DNA of 64,000 bases, taken from the NCBI GenBank assembly GCA_020848745.1, contig JADLHM010000110.1:76688-140687 (forward strand), written 5' to 3'. Positions 35,746 through 46,108 of this stretch are shown here, one piece after another. Every line of letters begins with the position of its first letter. The stretch's first letter is position 1. The translations under genes were made by a program, and so were the position numbers. The notes beneath the pieces are model-generated. The model did not search any database. It was given only the letters and a program-made list of their open reading frames with translations, and was not told where the DNA came from. The DNA is from Deltaproteobacteria bacterium (GTDB taxonomy: Bacteria > Desulfobacterota > Binatia > UTPRO1).

Positions 35746-36780
35746 ATGGCGCCCCGGCTTCCCGCGCTCACCCTTGACGAGCTCGCCGACGTGCTCGGCA
35801 GCGCGGCGCGCGCCCGTGCCGTGCTGCGCTGGCTGCACGCGACGCCGACGGTGCCGGCGGAGCTGCCGGCGCGGCTCGACGGATTGGCGGTGCGTCCGTG
35901 GTCGGCGCTGCGGGCCGCGGCCGCGTGGACGCCGCCTGTGGTTCGCGAGCGGCGCGCGAGCGTCGACGGCACCATCAAGTACGCGCTCGCCTTCGACGCG
36001 GCGCTCGTCGAGACCGTGCGCATCCCCGCGCGGGATCGGAGCACGGTCTGCGTGTCGAGCCAGGCCGGCTGCACGCGCCGCTGCGTCTTCTGCGCCACCC
36101 ACACACTCGGCTTCACGCGTCAGCTCCGCGCCGACGAGATCGTCCTGCAGGTGATGGTGGCGGCGCGCGAGGCCCCACCGGAGGTTCCGGTCCGGAACGT
36201 CGTCTTCATGGGCATGGGCGAGCCTATGGACAACCTCGACGAAGTGTTGCGGGCCGTTCGCGTCTTGACGCAGGGTCCGGCGCCGCAGCTCCGCGCGCAG
36301 TCGGTCACGGTCTCGACGTCGGGGGTGCTTCCGGGGATGCGCCGCTTCCTCCGCGAGTCGGCGGCGAGCCTGGCGCTCTCGTTGAACGCCACGACCGACG
36401 AGCTGCGTGCGCGGCTCATGCCGCACGGTCGCGTCTGGCCGATCGCGGACCTGCTCGGCCTCCTGCGGGCCGATGCCGCCCGCCACCCGCGGCGCGAGTG
36501 CTTCGTCGAGTACGTGCTCTTCGCCGGCCTGAACGACGCGCTCGCCGACGCCGATCGCCTGGTCGCGCTCCTCGACGGCATCGGCGCGCGGGTGAACCTG
36601 ATCCCCCACAATCCCGTCGCGGGGAGCGCGCTGCGCGCGCCGAGCCGGGAGCGCGTGCGCGCCTTCCACGCGCGCATCGCCGCGCACGGACGGCGGGCGT
36701 TCGTCCGCTGGCCGCGCGGGCTCGAGATCGCGGCGGCGTGCGGGCAGCTCGCCGGGTCGACGGCCGCGCGCGCGGGCTGA
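35746..36780 (+). CDS. rlmN: Dual-specificity RNA methyltransferase RlmN
   Basis: Radical SAM enzyme that methylates C2 of A2503 in 23S rRNA and A37 in some tRNAs. The cluster motif is C109TRRC113VFC116 after VCVSSQAG, where C102 corresponds to the methyl-carrying or second catalytic cysteine pair. GMGEPMDN follows, and RGLEIAAACGQLAG near the end holds the other essential Cys (C332). Length of 344 residues is normal. Downstream methyltransferase gene is convergent. Confidence 0.95.
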   Translation: MAPRLPALTLDELADVLGSAARARAVLRWLHATPTVPAELPARLDGLAVRPWSALRAAAAWTPPVVRERRASVDGTIKYALAFDAALVETVRIPARDRSTVCVSSQAGCTRRCVFCATHTLGFTRQLRADEIVLQVMVAAREAPPEVPVRNVVFMGMGEPMDNLDEVLRAVRVLTQGPAPQLRAQSVTVSTSGVLPGMRRFLRESAASLALSLNATTDELRARLMPHGRVWPIADLLGLLRADAARHPRRECFVEYVLFAGLNDALADADRLVALLDGIGARVNLIPHNPVAGSALRAPSRERVRAFHARIAAHGRRAFVRWPRGLEIAAACGQLAGSTAARAG

Positions 36781-36867
36781 AGGGACGGCGGCGCTCACGG
36801 TCCCGGCGGAGTCCGGGGCCACGCTGCGTCGCTCCGTGCGCCTCCGGCCGCGACCCGGTCGCGACGA

Positions 36868-37437
36868 CTACACGGCCGGCACGCGCGCGCGGAAGCGAAA
36901 TGCGCCGCGACCCCGTCCCACCGCGACGTCGGCGAAGCCGGCGTGCGCGAGACGGTCCGCGAAGCCGTCGGGATCGACGAGCACCATCGTGTCGAAGAGG
37001 TGGGCGAGCCGGAACACGAAGCTCGACGTGCTGTCGGAGCCGACGAACCACGCGCCCGGACGGAGCACGCGCCGCACCTCCGCGAGCAGTCGGTCTTGCA
37101 GGACCGCCGAGGGCACGTGGTGGAGCATCGTGCACGACACGGCGCCGCTGAAGGCGGCGTCCGGGAACGGCATCGCGGTGCCGTCGCCCTCGACGACCGT
37201 CACGTTGCCGCCGCGCGTGCGCGAGCGGAGCGCGGCGGCGAGCCGCGGATCGATCTCGAGCGCGGTGAGCGACGGGACGCGCGCGCGCAGCAGGTCGGTC
37301 GTGAGGCCGGGCCCGGGACCGACCTCGAGCGCGTGCGCGCCGAGGTCCGCGCCGCCGAGGACCCACGGCAGGAGCTCGTCCTGCACGACGCGGCGCCAGT
37401 GGCCGGTGCGGCAGTACCAACGATGGAAGCGGTTCAT
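36868..37437 (-). CDS. Class I SAM-dependent methyltransferase
   Basis: 189 residues with LEVGPGPGLTTDLL (SAM motif I), LEIDPRLAAAL (acidic end of strand 2), GDGTAMPFPDAAFSGAVSC (motif II region) and LRPGAWFV (motif III). This is the UbiE/methyltransf_11 pattern. The substrate could be a small molecule or lipid; nothing narrows it. It lies just downstream of gatB on the same strand direction, with about 57 bases between. Confidence 0.85.
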   Translation of the reverse strand: MNRFHRWYCRTGHWRRVVQDELLPWVLGGADLGAHALEVGPGPGLTTDLLRARVPSLTALEIDPRLAAALRSRTRGGNVTVVEGDGTAMPFPDAAFSGAVSCTMLHHVPSAVLQDRLLAEVRRVLRPGAWFVGSDSTSSFVFRLAHLFDTMVLVDPDGFADRLAHAGFADVAVGRGRGAFRFRARVPAV

Positions 37438-37494
37438 GCTCCGGAGCGTAGCGCTCGCGAGCCTCGCTCGGAACCCATCTGCGCAGCGCTGTCC

Positions 37495-38955
37495 CTAGGA
37501 GCCGGCGAGCTTCTTCTTGAGGAGCGCGTTGACCAGGCCGGGGTTGGCCTTGCCGCCCGTGGCCTTCATGACCTGGCCGACGAAGAAGCCGAAGAGCTTG
37601 TCCTTGCCGCCGCGATACTCCTCCACCTTGGCGCCGTTGGCGGCGAGGACCTGGTCGATCGCGGCCACGATCGGTCCCTCGTCGGAGACCTGCACGAGCC
37701 CGGTGCGCTCGACGATCGCGGCCGGCGCGTCGCCGCACGCCAGCATCTCCTCGAAGACGGTCTTCGCGATCTTGCCGCTGATCGTGCCGCCGTCGATGAG
37801 CGCAATGAGCGCGCCGAGGTGCGCCGCGGTGACGGGCCAGCGTTCGATCACGGGGGCATCGTCGAGCTTCTGCTCGCGCACGAGCCGCAGGATGTCCCCC
37901 ATGACCCAGTTGCTGGCGGCCTTGGCGTTCGGATGCGCGGTGACGACCGCCTCGAAGTAGTCGGCGACGTCGCGGCGCGCGGTCAGCACCTCGGCATCGT
38001 ACTCGGGCAAGCCGAGGACCGAGACGAAGCGGGCGCGGCGCGCGTCGGGGAGCTCCGGCAGCGACCGGCGCACGTCTTCGACGAACGACGCGGAAACGAC
38101 GAGCGGCGGCAGGTCGGGATCCGGGAAGTAGCGGTAGTCGTGCGCCGACTCCTTGCTGCGCATCGCCCGCGTCTCCTCGCGGTCGGGATCCCAGAGGCGC
38201 GTCTCCTGGACGAGCGTTCCGCCCTCCTCGAGGACGCGCACCTGGCGCTCGAGCTCGTAGGCGATCGCCCGCTCGACCGCGCGGAACGAGTTCATGTTCT
38301 TGATCTCGATCTTGGTGCCGAGCGCCATCGTGTTCCGCGGGCGGACCGAGCAGTTGGCGTCGCAGCGGAAGCTCCCTTCCTCCATGTTGCCGTCGCAGAT
38401 CTGGAGGTACTGGAGGATCGAGCGGAGCGTGCGGAGGTAGGCGCCCGCTTCGGCGGGCCACGTCATGTCGGGCTCGCTCACGATCTCGAGGAGCGGCACG
38501 CCGGAACGGTTGAAGTCGACGAGGCTGGCGCTACCGTGCGCGTCGTGGATGTTCTTGCCGGTGTCCTCCTCCATGTGGATGCGGGTGAGGCGGACGCGCT
38601 TGGTGCCGTCCTCGAGCGGGACGTCGATCCAGCCCGCCTCGCAGATCGGCAGCTCGTACTGGCTGATCTGATAGCCTTTGCAGAGATCCGGATAGAAGTA
38701 GTTCTTGCGCGCCCAGCGGCTCACCGGCGCGATGCGGCAATGGGTCGCGAGTCCGGCGCGCACCGCGAACTCGACGACGCGGCGGTTCAAGACCGGCAGC
38801 ATCCCCGGCATGCCGAGGCAGACGGGGCAGGTGTGCCGGTTCGGCGGCGCGCCGAAGGCGGCCGAGCAGCCGCAGAAGATCTTCGACGCGGTGAGGAGCT
38901 CGGCGTGCACCTCGAGCCCGATGACGCTTTCGTAGTTGCCGAGGCGCAGGCTCAT
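37495..38955 (-). CDS. gatB: Aspartyl/glutamyl-tRNA amidotransferase subunit B
   Basis: ATG 38955 overlaps the gatA stop (ATGA). The protein starts with [13 protein letters not shown] and has the zinc cysteines FCGCS...CPVCLGMPG, then [22 protein letters not shown] and [19 protein letters not shown]. The C-terminal YqeY/GatB domain ends with [20 protein letters not shown]. GatB binds the misacylated tRNA and phosphorylates the acyl group in the GatCAB complex that forms Gln-tRNA(Gln) or Asn-tRNA(Asn). Confidence 0.97.
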   Translation of the reverse strand: MSLRLGNYESVIGLEVHAELLTASKIFCGCSAAFGAPPNRHTCPVCLGMPGMLPVLNRRVVEFAVRAGLATHCRIAPVSRWARKNYFYPDLCKGYQISQYELPICEAGWIDVPLEDGTKRVRLTRIHMEEDTGKNIHDAHGSASLVDFNRSGVPLLEIVSEPDMTWPAEAGAYLRTLRSILQYLQICDGNMEEGSFRCDANCSVRPRNTMALGTKIEIKNMNSFRAVERAIAYELERQVRVLEEGGTLVQETRLWDPDREETRAMRSKESAHDYRYFPDPDLPPLVVSASFVEDVRRSLPELPDARRARFVSVLGLPEYDAEVLTARRDVADYFEAVVTAHPNAKAASNWVMGDILRLVREQKLDDAPVIERWPVTAAHLGALIALIDGGTISGKIAKTVFEEMLACGDAPAAIVERTGLVQVSDEGPIVAAIDQVLAANGAKVEEYRGGKDKLFGFFVGQVMKATGGKANPGLVNALLKKKLAGS

Positions 38956-40442
38956 CGCGGCGCCTCGCGTCCGGCGACGTCCGGAGGGCGGAGCGCGTGC
39001 CAGTCGGTCGCCGCCTCGAAGGCGCACGCCGCGCGCAGCACGGCCTCTTCGCCGAAGGGCGGGCCGACGATCTGGAGCCCGATCGGCATGCCGGCGTGAT
39101 CGAGTCCGCACGGCACCACGATCGCCGGCAGGCCGGCCAGATTGACGCCGATCGTGAGCACGTCCGAGAGGTACATTGCGAGCGGGTCGGCGGTCTTCTC
39201 GCCGATGCGGAACGCGGTGGTGGGCGCGACCGGCGTCACGATCACGTCGGCGTCGGCGAACACGCGCTCGAAGTCGCGGCGGATGAGCGTCCGCACCTTC
39301 TGCGCCTTCAGGTAGTAGGCGTCGTAGTACCCGGAGGAGAGCACGTACGTCCCGAGCATGATCCGTCGCTTCACCTCGCGGCCGAAGCCGGCTTCACGGG
39401 TGTCGCGGTAGAGGTCGAGGAGGCCGCCGGTGCTCGGGGCGCGCAGGCCGTAACGGATGCCGTCGTAGCGCGCGAGGTTCGAGCTCGCCTCGGCGGGGGC
39501 GAGGATGTAGTAGCACGCGACTCCGTACTCGGTGTGCGGCAGCGACGCCTCGTGGAGCGCGGCGCCGGCGTCGCGCAGCACGTCGGTGGCGGCGCGCACC
39601 GCCCGCTCGACGTCGGGCTGCAGGCCCGCGGCGAAGTACTCGCGCGGCAGGGCGATGCGGAGGCCGCGCGCCCCCGCGACGCCGCCCGCGATCGCGGCCG
39701 CGTAGTCGGGGACGGGTCGGTCGACCGACGTCGAGTCGCGCGGGTCGTGACCGGCGAGCACGCCGAGGAGGAGCGCCGCATCCGTCACGTCGCGCGTCAA
39801 GGGTCCGACCTGGTCGAGCGATGACGCGTAGGCGATCACGCCGAAGCGGCTCACGCGTCCGTAGGTCGGCTTTAGGCCGACGATGCCGGTGTACGCGGCG
39901 GGCAGCCGGATCGAGCCGCCGGTATCGGTGCCGAGGGCGGCGAGCGCCTGGCCGGCGGCGACCGATGCGGCCGATCCGCCCGACGATCCGCCCGGGACGC
40001 GCGCGAGGTCCCACGGATTGCGCGTGAGGCCGTAGGCAGAGTTCTCGTTCGACGAGCCCATCGCGAACTCGTCGCAGTTCACCTTGCCGACGATGACCGC
40101 GCCGGCGTCGCGCAAGCGGCGGGTCACGGTCGCGTCGTAGGACGGCACGAAGCCCTCGAGGATCTTCGAGGCGGCGGTCGTGCGGACGCCCCTGGTCGCG
40201 ATGACGTCTTTGACGGCGATCGGGATCCCCGTGAGGGGGCCGGCGGCGGCGCCGCGCTTCAAGGCGGCGTCGGCGTCCGCGGCGGCCGTGAGCGCGGCAT
40301 CGGCGGTCACGGTGAGGAACGCGTTCAGCGCGGGCTCGGTCGCCGCGATGCGATCGAGCGCGGCCCGCGTGAGATCGACGGCGGAGAGCTCGCCGCGCCG
40401 CAGCCGTTCGGCCGCGGTCGCGATGGTGAGGTCGTTCAGCAT
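38952..40442 (-). CDS. gatA: Aspartyl/glutamyl-tRNA amidotransferase subunit A
   Basis: 496-residue amidase-signature subunit that releases ammonia from glutamine. Catalytic Lys lies in [10 protein letters not shown], the cis-Ser in [16 protein letters not shown], and the nucleophile in [16 protein letters not shown]. It continues with [15 protein letters not shown], characteristic of GatA. Order gatC-gatA-gatB on the minus strand, with 21 bases between gatC and gatA and an overlap between gatA and gatB. Confidence 0.97.
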   Translation of the reverse strand: MLNDLTIATAAERLRRGELSAVDLTRAALDRIAATEPALNAFLTVTADAALTAAADADAALKRGAAAGPLTGIPIAVKDVIATRGVRTTAASKILEGFVPSYDATVTRRLRDAGAVIVGKVNCDEFAMGSSNENSAYGLTRNPWDLARVPGGSSGGSAASVAAGQALAALGTDTGGSIRLPAAYTGIVGLKPTYGRVSRFGVIAYASSLDQVGPLTRDVTDAALLLGVLAGHDPRDSTSVDRPVPDYAAAIAGGVAGARGLRIALPREYFAAGLQPDVERAVRAATDVLRDAGAALHEASLPHTEYGVACYYILAPAEASSNLARYDGIRYGLRAPSTGGLLDLYRDTREAGFGREVKRRIMLGTYVLSSGYYDAYYLKAQKVRTLIRRDFERVFADADVIVTPVAPTTAFRIGEKTADPLAMYLSDVLTIGVNLAGLPAIVVPCGLDHAGMPIGLQIVGPPFGEEAVLRAACAFEAATDWHALRPPDVAGREAPR

Positions 40443-40463
40443 CGTGTGGGAGTCAATCGGCGG

Positions 40464-40751
40464 TCAATCGATGATCTTGGGAACCAGGAACAGATCGTCA
40501 TCGCGGGCCGGCGCGTTGGCGAGGAGCGCGTCGGTGTCGGCGGCGTTGGTCACGACGTCCTCGCGCCAGGGGGTGTCGACCGCCACGATGTGTGCGGTCG
40601 GATCGACGTTGGTCGTGTCGAGCCGATCGAGCGTCTCCATGTGCTGGAGGATCTGGTCGAGCGTGGCGGCCAGCTCCCGCTCCTCCTCGGGAGTGAGCGC
40701 GAGGCGGGCGAGGAGCGCGACGTGGCGGACCTGGTCGACGGTGAGCTTCAC
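40464..40751 (-). CDS. gatC: Aspartyl/glutamyl-tRNA amidotransferase subunit C
   Basis: 95 residues from GTG 40751 (a TTG at 40769 is a possible earlier start). VDQVRHVALLARLALTPEEE opens the typical GatC helix pair, then ETLDRLDTTNVDPTAHIV and a C-terminal NAPARDDDLFLVPKII, the segment that wraps the GatA-GatB interface. It is the first gene of the gatCAB operon. Confidence 0.93.
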   Translation of the reverse strand: MKLTVDQVRHVALLARLALTPEEERELAATLDQILQHMETLDRLDTTNVDPTAHIVAVDTPWREDVVTNAADTDALLANAPARDDDLFLVPKIID

Positions 40752-40814
40752 GAGCGCGGACTGTAGCAAGGCGGATCCGATCCCGCCAACGTGGGCGCGC
40801 CGCGGGCGACGTCA

Positions 40815-42980
40815 TCAGGGCAGGAGACCGCGCAGGAACGCGCGCGCCGCGGCCGGATCGGCGAGGACGTACGGCGCTCCGGTTCCGTGATCGCCGACCT
40901 GGATGGCGACGTCCCCGGGGCCGAGCGCGCGGAACATGTCGCTGTCGGTGTGGTCGTCGCCGAGTGCGCAGAGGGGCGTTCCGGGAAGCGCGGCGGCGCG
41001 AATCATGGTCACGACGGTCCCCTTGTTGGCGCCATGTGGGCGGACCTCGATCACGCGATCGCCCGGGACGATGCGGACGGGCAGATTGCTCAGGCGCTCG
41101 GTGAGGTGCGCGTGCAGCTCGTGCGCCTGCTGCAGGCCGAACTGCCGGTCACAGGCGCGGTAGTGCCAGGCGAGCGATGCCTCCTTGTTTTCCACGATCG
41201 ATCCGGGTGTGCGCGCGGCGAAGTCCTCGAGGATGGAGGCGACCGCGTCTCGCCACGACATGTCGACCGCGGGGCCGCCGAGCCAGGCCTGCGAGCCCGG
41301 CAGGCGCGACCAGAGGCCGTGCTCCGCGTGCAGCCCGATGGGCAGGGTGCCGAACCAGCTCGCGAGGTTGTCGCGGGCGCGGCCGCTCACGAGATGGACT
41401 TCCCATCCGGGATGCGCCGCGAGGTCGGTGAGGAGCGCGATGAGCTCGGCGTCGGGCCACGCGAGCTCCGGGAGCACCGCGAACGGAACGAGGGTTCCGT
41501 CGTAATCCAGCAGGAGCCGCGCCGACGGGACTGCACGCATCCGGCTCGCGAGGTCCGCGAAGACGCGGGGCGGCGTCGGCAGGCGCTGCCCCGGCGGACG
41601 CTCGGCGCCGTGTGCGAGGGCGGCGAGGAAGCGCGTCGCCCAACGCGTGGCGTTGTACGCGAAGATGCGCGCGCGGAGCGCGCGCATGCGCGCACGGCGC
41701 TCGCTCTCGGACATCGTGAGCGCGCGATGGTAGGCGGCGGCCGCTCCTTCCACGTCGAACGGGTTCACCAGGATCGCCTCCGACAGCTCGGAGCCGGCGC
41801 CGGCGAACTCGGAAAGCACCAGCACGCCGTCCCCGTCGATCCGCGCGGCGCAGAACTCCTTCGCGACCAGATTCATGCCGTCGCGGAGCGGGGTGACGAG
41901 CATCACGTCGGCGGCGCGGTAGAGCGCGAGCAACTCGTCGTGCGAGACGCTGCGGTACATCCAGTGTACGGGAACCCAGCTCGGCGTGGCGAAGGCGCCG
42001 TGGATGCGACCGATCAACGCGTCGGCCTGCTCGCGGAAGGTCTGGTACGCTTGCATGTCCTCGCGCGACGGCACCGCCACTTGTACGAGGCGGATGGTCT
42101 CGCGGAGCTCCGGGTGGCGCTCGAGGAGGCGCTCGAATGCGAGGAGGCGCCGCGGGATGCCCTTGGTGTAGTCGAGTCGGTCGATGCCGAGGAGGATGCG
42201 GACGCCGTCTGCGCGCCACGCCTGCGCGAGCTCGTTGACGGCGGGCGCGGCGGCGCCGCGCTCGTAGCCGAGGGCGTCGATGCCCATGGGGAAGACGCCG
42301 AGGTGGACTTCGCGGCCGCGCCAGACGACGCGGTCGACGTCGGTCGGCACGCCGAGCACGCGCAGCGCCGACGTCGCGAAGTGCCGCATGTAGGCCGCCG
42401 TGTGGAAGCCGATGAGGTCGGCGCCGAGGACGCCTTCGAGCAGATGGTCCCGATGGGGCAGCGTGCGGAACACTTCCGACGACGGAAACGGCACGTGAAG
42501 GAAGAAACCGATGCGGGCCCGGGGCAGTCGGCGCCTGACGAGGGCTGGAACCAGCAGGAGCTGGTAGTCGTGTACCCAGACGACGTCGCCTTCGCGATGG
42601 TGCGCGGCGATGGCCTCGGCGAACCGCTCGTTTACGGCCTGGTATGCGTCGAAGCCGTGGATCTCGAGCGGCAGCCGCTCGAGCAGATAGTGGAAGAGGG
42701 GCCAGACGACGCCATTCGCGAAGCCGTCGTAGTAACGACGGAGCTCGACGGCGTCGATCGAGACGGGAACGAGGCGCCGTGCCGCGAACTCCGCCGCGAG
42801 CGCCGCGTCGAGGGGGTCGGTCGTGCCGGGCCAGCCGATCCAGAGCGAATCGCCGCGATCGTGTACCGAGGCGAGCCCGGACGCGAGCCCGCCGGGGCTC
42901 GGCTCGAGCGCGGGACGCCCCGTGTCGTCGGTGACGATCGCGACGGGCAGCCGATTGGCGACGATGAGGACGCGGACCAC
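40815..42980 (-). CDS. otsAB: Fused trehalose-6-phosphate synthase / trehalose-phosphatase (OtsA-OtsB)
   Basis: GTG 42980 starts a 721-residue bifunctional protein. Residues 1 to about 460 are OtsA (GT20): [58 protein letters not shown] and [13 protein letters not shown]. The C-terminal part is OtsB, a HAD phosphatase: [14 protein letters not shown] (nucleophile Asp), SGRARDNL and [11 protein letters not shown]. Together they make trehalose from UDP-glucose and glucose-6-phosphate for osmoprotection or desiccation. It follows the GH15 gene by 7 bases. Confidence 0.95.
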   Translation of the reverse strand: MVRVLIVANRLPVAIVTDDTGRPALEPSPGGLASGLASVHDRGDSLWIGWPGTTDPLDAALAAEFAARRLVPVSIDAVELRRYYDGFANGVVWPLFHYLLERLPLEIHGFDAYQAVNERFAEAIAAHHREGDVVWVHDYQLLLVPALVRRRLPRARIGFFLHVPFPSSEVFRTLPHRDHLLEGVLGADLIGFHTAAYMRHFATSALRVLGVPTDVDRVVWRGREVHLGVFPMGIDALGYERGAAAPAVNELAQAWRADGVRILLGIDRLDYTKGIPRRLLAFERLLERHPELRETIRLVQVAVPSREDMQAYQTFREQADALIGRIHGAFATPSWVPVHWMYRSVSHDELLALYRAADVMLVTPLRDGMNLVAKEFCAARIDGDGVLVLSEFAGAGSELSEAILVNPFDVEGAAAAYHRALTMSESERRARMRALRARIFAYNATRWATRFLAALAHGAERPPGQRLPTPPRVFADLASRMRAVPSARLLLDYDGTLVPFAVLPELAWPDAELIALLTDLAAHPGWEVHLVSGRARDNLASWFGTLPIGLHAEHGLWSRLPGSQAWLGGPAVDMSWRDAVASILEDFAARTPGSIVENKEASLAWHYRACDRQFGLQQAHELHAHLTERLSNLPVRIVPGDRVIEVRPHGANKGTVVTMIRAAALPGTPLCALGDDHTDSDMFRALGPGDVAIQVGDHGTGAPYVLADPAAARAFLRGLLP

Positions 42981-42987
42981 GCGCTTC

Positions 42988-44847
42988 TCACGCCCAGGCC
43001 CGGACGCGACCTTCGCGGGCCTCGAGGAGCTCGCCGATCGTCGTCGCGGCGTGGATGAGTCCCACGTGGGTGTAGGCCTGCGGAAAGTTGCCGATCTGGC
43101 GCCCGGTCGCCGGCTCGATGTCCTCGGAGAAGAGGTCGACCGGATTGCCATGCCCGATGAGGCGCTCGAAGACGTTCATCGCGTCCTCGAGTCGGCCCAT
43201 GAGGGCGAGCGCTTCGGCCCACCAGAACGAGCAGATGGTGAAGGCGCTCGTCGTTTCGCCGAAGTCGTCCGGATTGCGATAGCGCTGCATGAAGCCACCG
43301 GCGGTCAGCCGCTCGGCGTACAGATCGACGGTCGAGACGAAGCGCGGATCGCGCGCGTCGATGATCCCGATCGTCGGCAGGAGGAGATTCGACGCGTCCG
43401 GAAACTCACCGTCGAGCGCCTGGGTGAAGTAGCCGAGCTCGGCGTTGTAGGCGCGCGTCAGGACCACGTCGCGCTCCGCCGCGGCGATGCGCTCCCAGCG
43501 TTCAGCCTCGTCGTGGCGGCAGAACCGGCGGGCGATCTTCGCTCCGCGATGGATCGCCGCCCAGCACATCGCGCGCGAGAACGTGTACGGCCGGAGCATC
43601 GAGCGGAACTCCCAGATGCCGGTGTCGTGCCGCGGCGCCAGCTCGATCGCGCTTTCCACCAGGCGGGCGACCATCGGAAAGTAGCGCTGCGGTTCGTCGT
43701 GCACGATGCGCGGATCGCCGAGAAAGGTATCGAGGCAGAGCACGAGCTCGCCCATCAGGTCGTGCTGGCGCTGCGCGAAGGCGGCATTGCCGCGCCGGAC
43801 CCAACCGTTGCCGCCGAAGCCGGCGAGGTGCGGCAGGAGCTCCTCGGTGAGGTCGCGTTCGCCGCCGATGCCGTACACCGGCTGCAGCGGGCCGTCGCCG
43901 ACCGTATCGCGCAGGTAACGGATGAACTGTTCGCCCTCGTTCAAGTGGCTCAGCCGGCGCAGCGCTTCCACGGTGAACGCCGCGTCGCGGAGCCAGCAGT
44001 AACGATAGTCCCACGTGCGCGGCGTGCCCATCGCCTCCGGAATGCTGGTGGTGGCCGCGGCGATGATCGCTCCGGTGTCGTGGTAGGCGTGGAGCTTCAG
44101 GCACAGTGCCGATCGCAACACGTGTGCCGGTGCGTAGGTGGGCAGCGCGCACGTCTGCGCCCATGCTCGCCAGCCCGCGATCGTGAGGTCACGGGCGTGT
44201 TCGACGAGCTCGAGCGTCGGCGGCGCCTCGCGCGGACCCCAGGTCAGGGTGAAGAAGATCGGGCGGTCGAGCGTGAACTCCGTGCGGTTCAGGACGTAGG
44301 ACGATGGCAGGTTGGTCGCCAGGCAGATGGGTTGCGCGAGTCCCCGGACCTCGAGGCCGATTCCGGTCTCGTGCAGCGCGCCCGACGCGCGGGCGTAGTC
44401 CGGCTGCGGGTCGAAGTCGACGCGCAGGCGCGGCAAGCCGCGGAGCGGCCGGACGATGCGGACGATCTCGATCGGGACGTCGACGTCGAGTCCGCGCGGG
44501 ATGCGCGGCGCGAAGTCGACGATCTCCCACGCCGCGTCGGCGTCCTCGAAATGCAGCCGGACGACGTTCGTGTTCGGCACGTAATCGAGGCGGCCGGCGC
44601 GCTCGCTGTCGCGCGCCAAGATGCGGAAGCACCCGCCGCGCTCGGCGTCGAGGAGGCGTCCGAAGACCGAGCCCGAGTCGAAGCGCGGCAGGCAGAGCCA
44701 CTCGATCGCGCTCGTCGGCGAGACGAGGGCCAGCACGCGCCCGTTGCCGTAGACCGCGTGATCGAGCCGGGGAGCGGCGACGCCGGCGAGGGCCGCCGCC
44801 TTCCCGGCCGGGTGGGCGACGTCGTTCAGAAGTCCACCCGCTCGCAC
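42988..44847 (-). CDS. Glycoside hydrolase family 15 (glucoamylase/trehalase-like)
   Basis: GTG 44847, which would overlap the upstream gene by 22 bases, gives 619 residues; the family match DHAVYGNGRVLALVSPTSAIEWLCLPRFD begins some 28 residues later. Further segments are PRTWDYRYCWLRDAAFTVEALRRL (catalytic Glu/Asp region of the (alpha/alpha)6 barrel), WEFRSMLRPYTFSRAMCWAA and SEDIEPATGRQIGNFPQAYTHVGLI. GH15 members cut terminal alpha-glucosides, and several beside otsA are trehalases. A trehalose-linked role is likely but not proven. Start uncertain. Confidence 0.87.
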   Translation of the reverse strand: MRAGGLLNDVAHPAGKAAALAGVAAPRLDHAVYGNGRVLALVSPTSAIEWLCLPRFDSGSVFGRLLDAERGGCFRILARDSERAGRLDYVPNTNVVRLHFEDADAAWEIVDFAPRIPRGLDVDVPIEIVRIVRPLRGLPRLRVDFDPQPDYARASGALHETGIGLEVRGLAQPICLATNLPSSYVLNRTEFTLDRPIFFTLTWGPREAPPTLELVEHARDLTIAGWRAWAQTCALPTYAPAHVLRSALCLKLHAYHDTGAIIAAATTSIPEAMGTPRTWDYRYCWLRDAAFTVEALRRLSHLNEGEQFIRYLRDTVGDGPLQPVYGIGGERDLTEELLPHLAGFGGNGWVRRGNAAFAQRQHDLMGELVLCLDTFLGDPRIVHDEPQRYFPMVARLVESAIELAPRHDTGIWEFRSMLRPYTFSRAMCWAAIHRGAKIARRFCRHDEAERWERIAAAERDVVLTRAYNAELGYFTQALDGEFPDASNLLLPTIGIIDARDPRFVSTVDLYAERLTAGGFMQRYRNPDDFGETTSAFTICSFWWAEALALMGRLEDAMNVFERLIGHGNPVDLFSEDIEPATGRQIGNFPQAYTHVGLIHAATTIGELLEAREGRVRAWA

Positions 44848-45518
44848 TCGCTCACGATCAGCCTCTTCACGTCGGTCGTGGCCTCGTAGAGCGTGAGATG
44901 GTCGCGGCTCGGCGAGTATTCGAGGTCGAGGTAGCTGCCGTCGGCGAGCTGCGCGATGCGGCACGCCTCGTCGACGGCGTCGTACTCGAAGGTCGAGGTC
45001 GCGCTGTTGCGGGCGGTGCCGTTCGCGAAGATGCTGAACGTGAACGAGCCGGCGCTGCCGCCGCAGTTCCAGTAGTTGCTGGCGGCGCCGGAGCTCTGCC
45101 CGTTGAGCGCGTCCGTGAGGTCGCAGGTTTCGGTCGCGGGAATGAAGAAGCTGAGAGGCAACGTGACGTCGTCGTTGATCAGGCTCCAGTCGGCCGACGC
45201 GAACCCGCCGAGGCCGGCGTCAGCGCCGAAGCAGCGGTAGCGGAGGTTCAGCTCGCCCGCGTCGGCGTCGAAGCTGTCGCCGGTCTTCTCGCACCAGACG
45301 AAGGCGGGGGCGCCGCCGTCGCTGAAGAAGACGTTCCCGGTCGCCGAGAAATCCGCCAGGTTGAGCGTGATCGCCCAGCGCTCGTTCCCGACGTCCTTGT
45401 TCACGAGCAGTTGGTTCGCGTCGGGCGTCCATTGGACCCCGGTCGGGGCAGCCAAGCCCGGCGCGGGGGCGGCGAGCGACATGGCGAGCGCGGCGACGAT
45501 GGCGAGACGTGGGTGCAT
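44826..45518 (-). CDS. Secreted protein of unknown function (230 aa)
   Basis: ATG 45518 follows GGAGGAGGAATCC (ribosome site, read on the minus strand). Signal peptide: residues 1-23, cut near GLAA. The mature protein is beta-rich with six cysteines in three likely disulfides (WCEK, YRCFG, TCDL, NCGG, EACR, SECER) and acidic, Asn/Ser/Thr-rich loops. No family recognised. Its stop overlaps the probable GH15 start. Confidence 0.75.
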   Translation of the reverse strand: MHPRLAIVAALAMSLAAPAPGLAAPTGVQWTPDANQLLVNKDVGNERWAITLNLADFSATGNVFFSDGGAPAFVWCEKTGDSFDADAGELNLRYRCFGADAGLGGFASADWSLINDDVTLPLSFFIPATETCDLTDALNGQSSGAASNYWNCGGSAGSFTFSIFANGTARNSATSTFEYDAVDEACRIAQLADGSYLDLEYSPSRDHLTLYEATTDVKRLIVSECERVDF

Positions 45519-45664
45519 GGATTCCTCCTCCGTGGAGCGCGCTCAAGGCGCCCCGAGGCGAAAAGTTGCAAGCCGGCCCGCCGAGAGCAAGTACGGGGGC
45601 GCGCCGGGGTCGGACGGATACTCGTCGCCATGCGGGCCGCCGTGCCGGCGCGTACGCTCCCGTC

Positions 45665-46030
45665 GTGACGCGGGATAGGCAGCGCTGCGGACGCGACGGC
45701 GAGGCGCGGGCGGCGGCCTTCCTCGCCGCCCGCGGGTTCAGGATCGTCGCGCGTAACGTCCGCGCGCCGGCCGGGGAGATCGACCTCGTGGCGCTCGACG
45801 GCGAGACGCTCGTCTTTTGCGAGATCCGCACGCGGCGCTCGCGCGGGCAGGGCGGCGCGCTCGAGTCGGTCACGCCGGCGAAGCAGCGCCAGGTGGTGCG
45901 GGTCGCCGAATGGTTTCTCGCCGCGCATCCGGCGCTGCACGACCGGCCGATCCGCTTCGACGTGGTCGCGATCGACGTCCGCGGCGAGGTGGTTACGATC
46001 GCGCACGTGCCCGACGCCTTCGGCGGGTGA
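45665..46030 (+). CDS. yraN: YraN family (UPF0102) predicted endonuclease
   Basis: GTG 45665 gives 121 residues, the usual length. GRDGEARAAAFLAARGFRIVARNVRAPAGEIDLVALDG and VFCEIRTRRSRGQGG carry the endonuclease-fold E...D...ExK-like site; here the K of the usual EVK is replaced (EIRT). Then SVTPAKQRQVVRVAEWFLAAHP and RFDVVAI complete the family. Biological role unknown; linked to DNA repair or uptake in some bacteria. Confidence 0.85.
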   Translation: MTRDRQRCGRDGEARAAAFLAARGFRIVARNVRAPAGEIDLVALDGETLVFCEIRTRRSRGQGGALESVTPAKQRQVVRVAEWFLAAHPALHDRPIRFDVVAIDVRGEVVTIAHVPDAFGG

Positions 46031-46108
46031 ACGCCGCGTGCGGCGCCGGAGCGCACGCTCCGCGTCCGCGTCGTTGCGGGCCCCGGAGGCCGATGCTACG
46101 ACCCGCCG

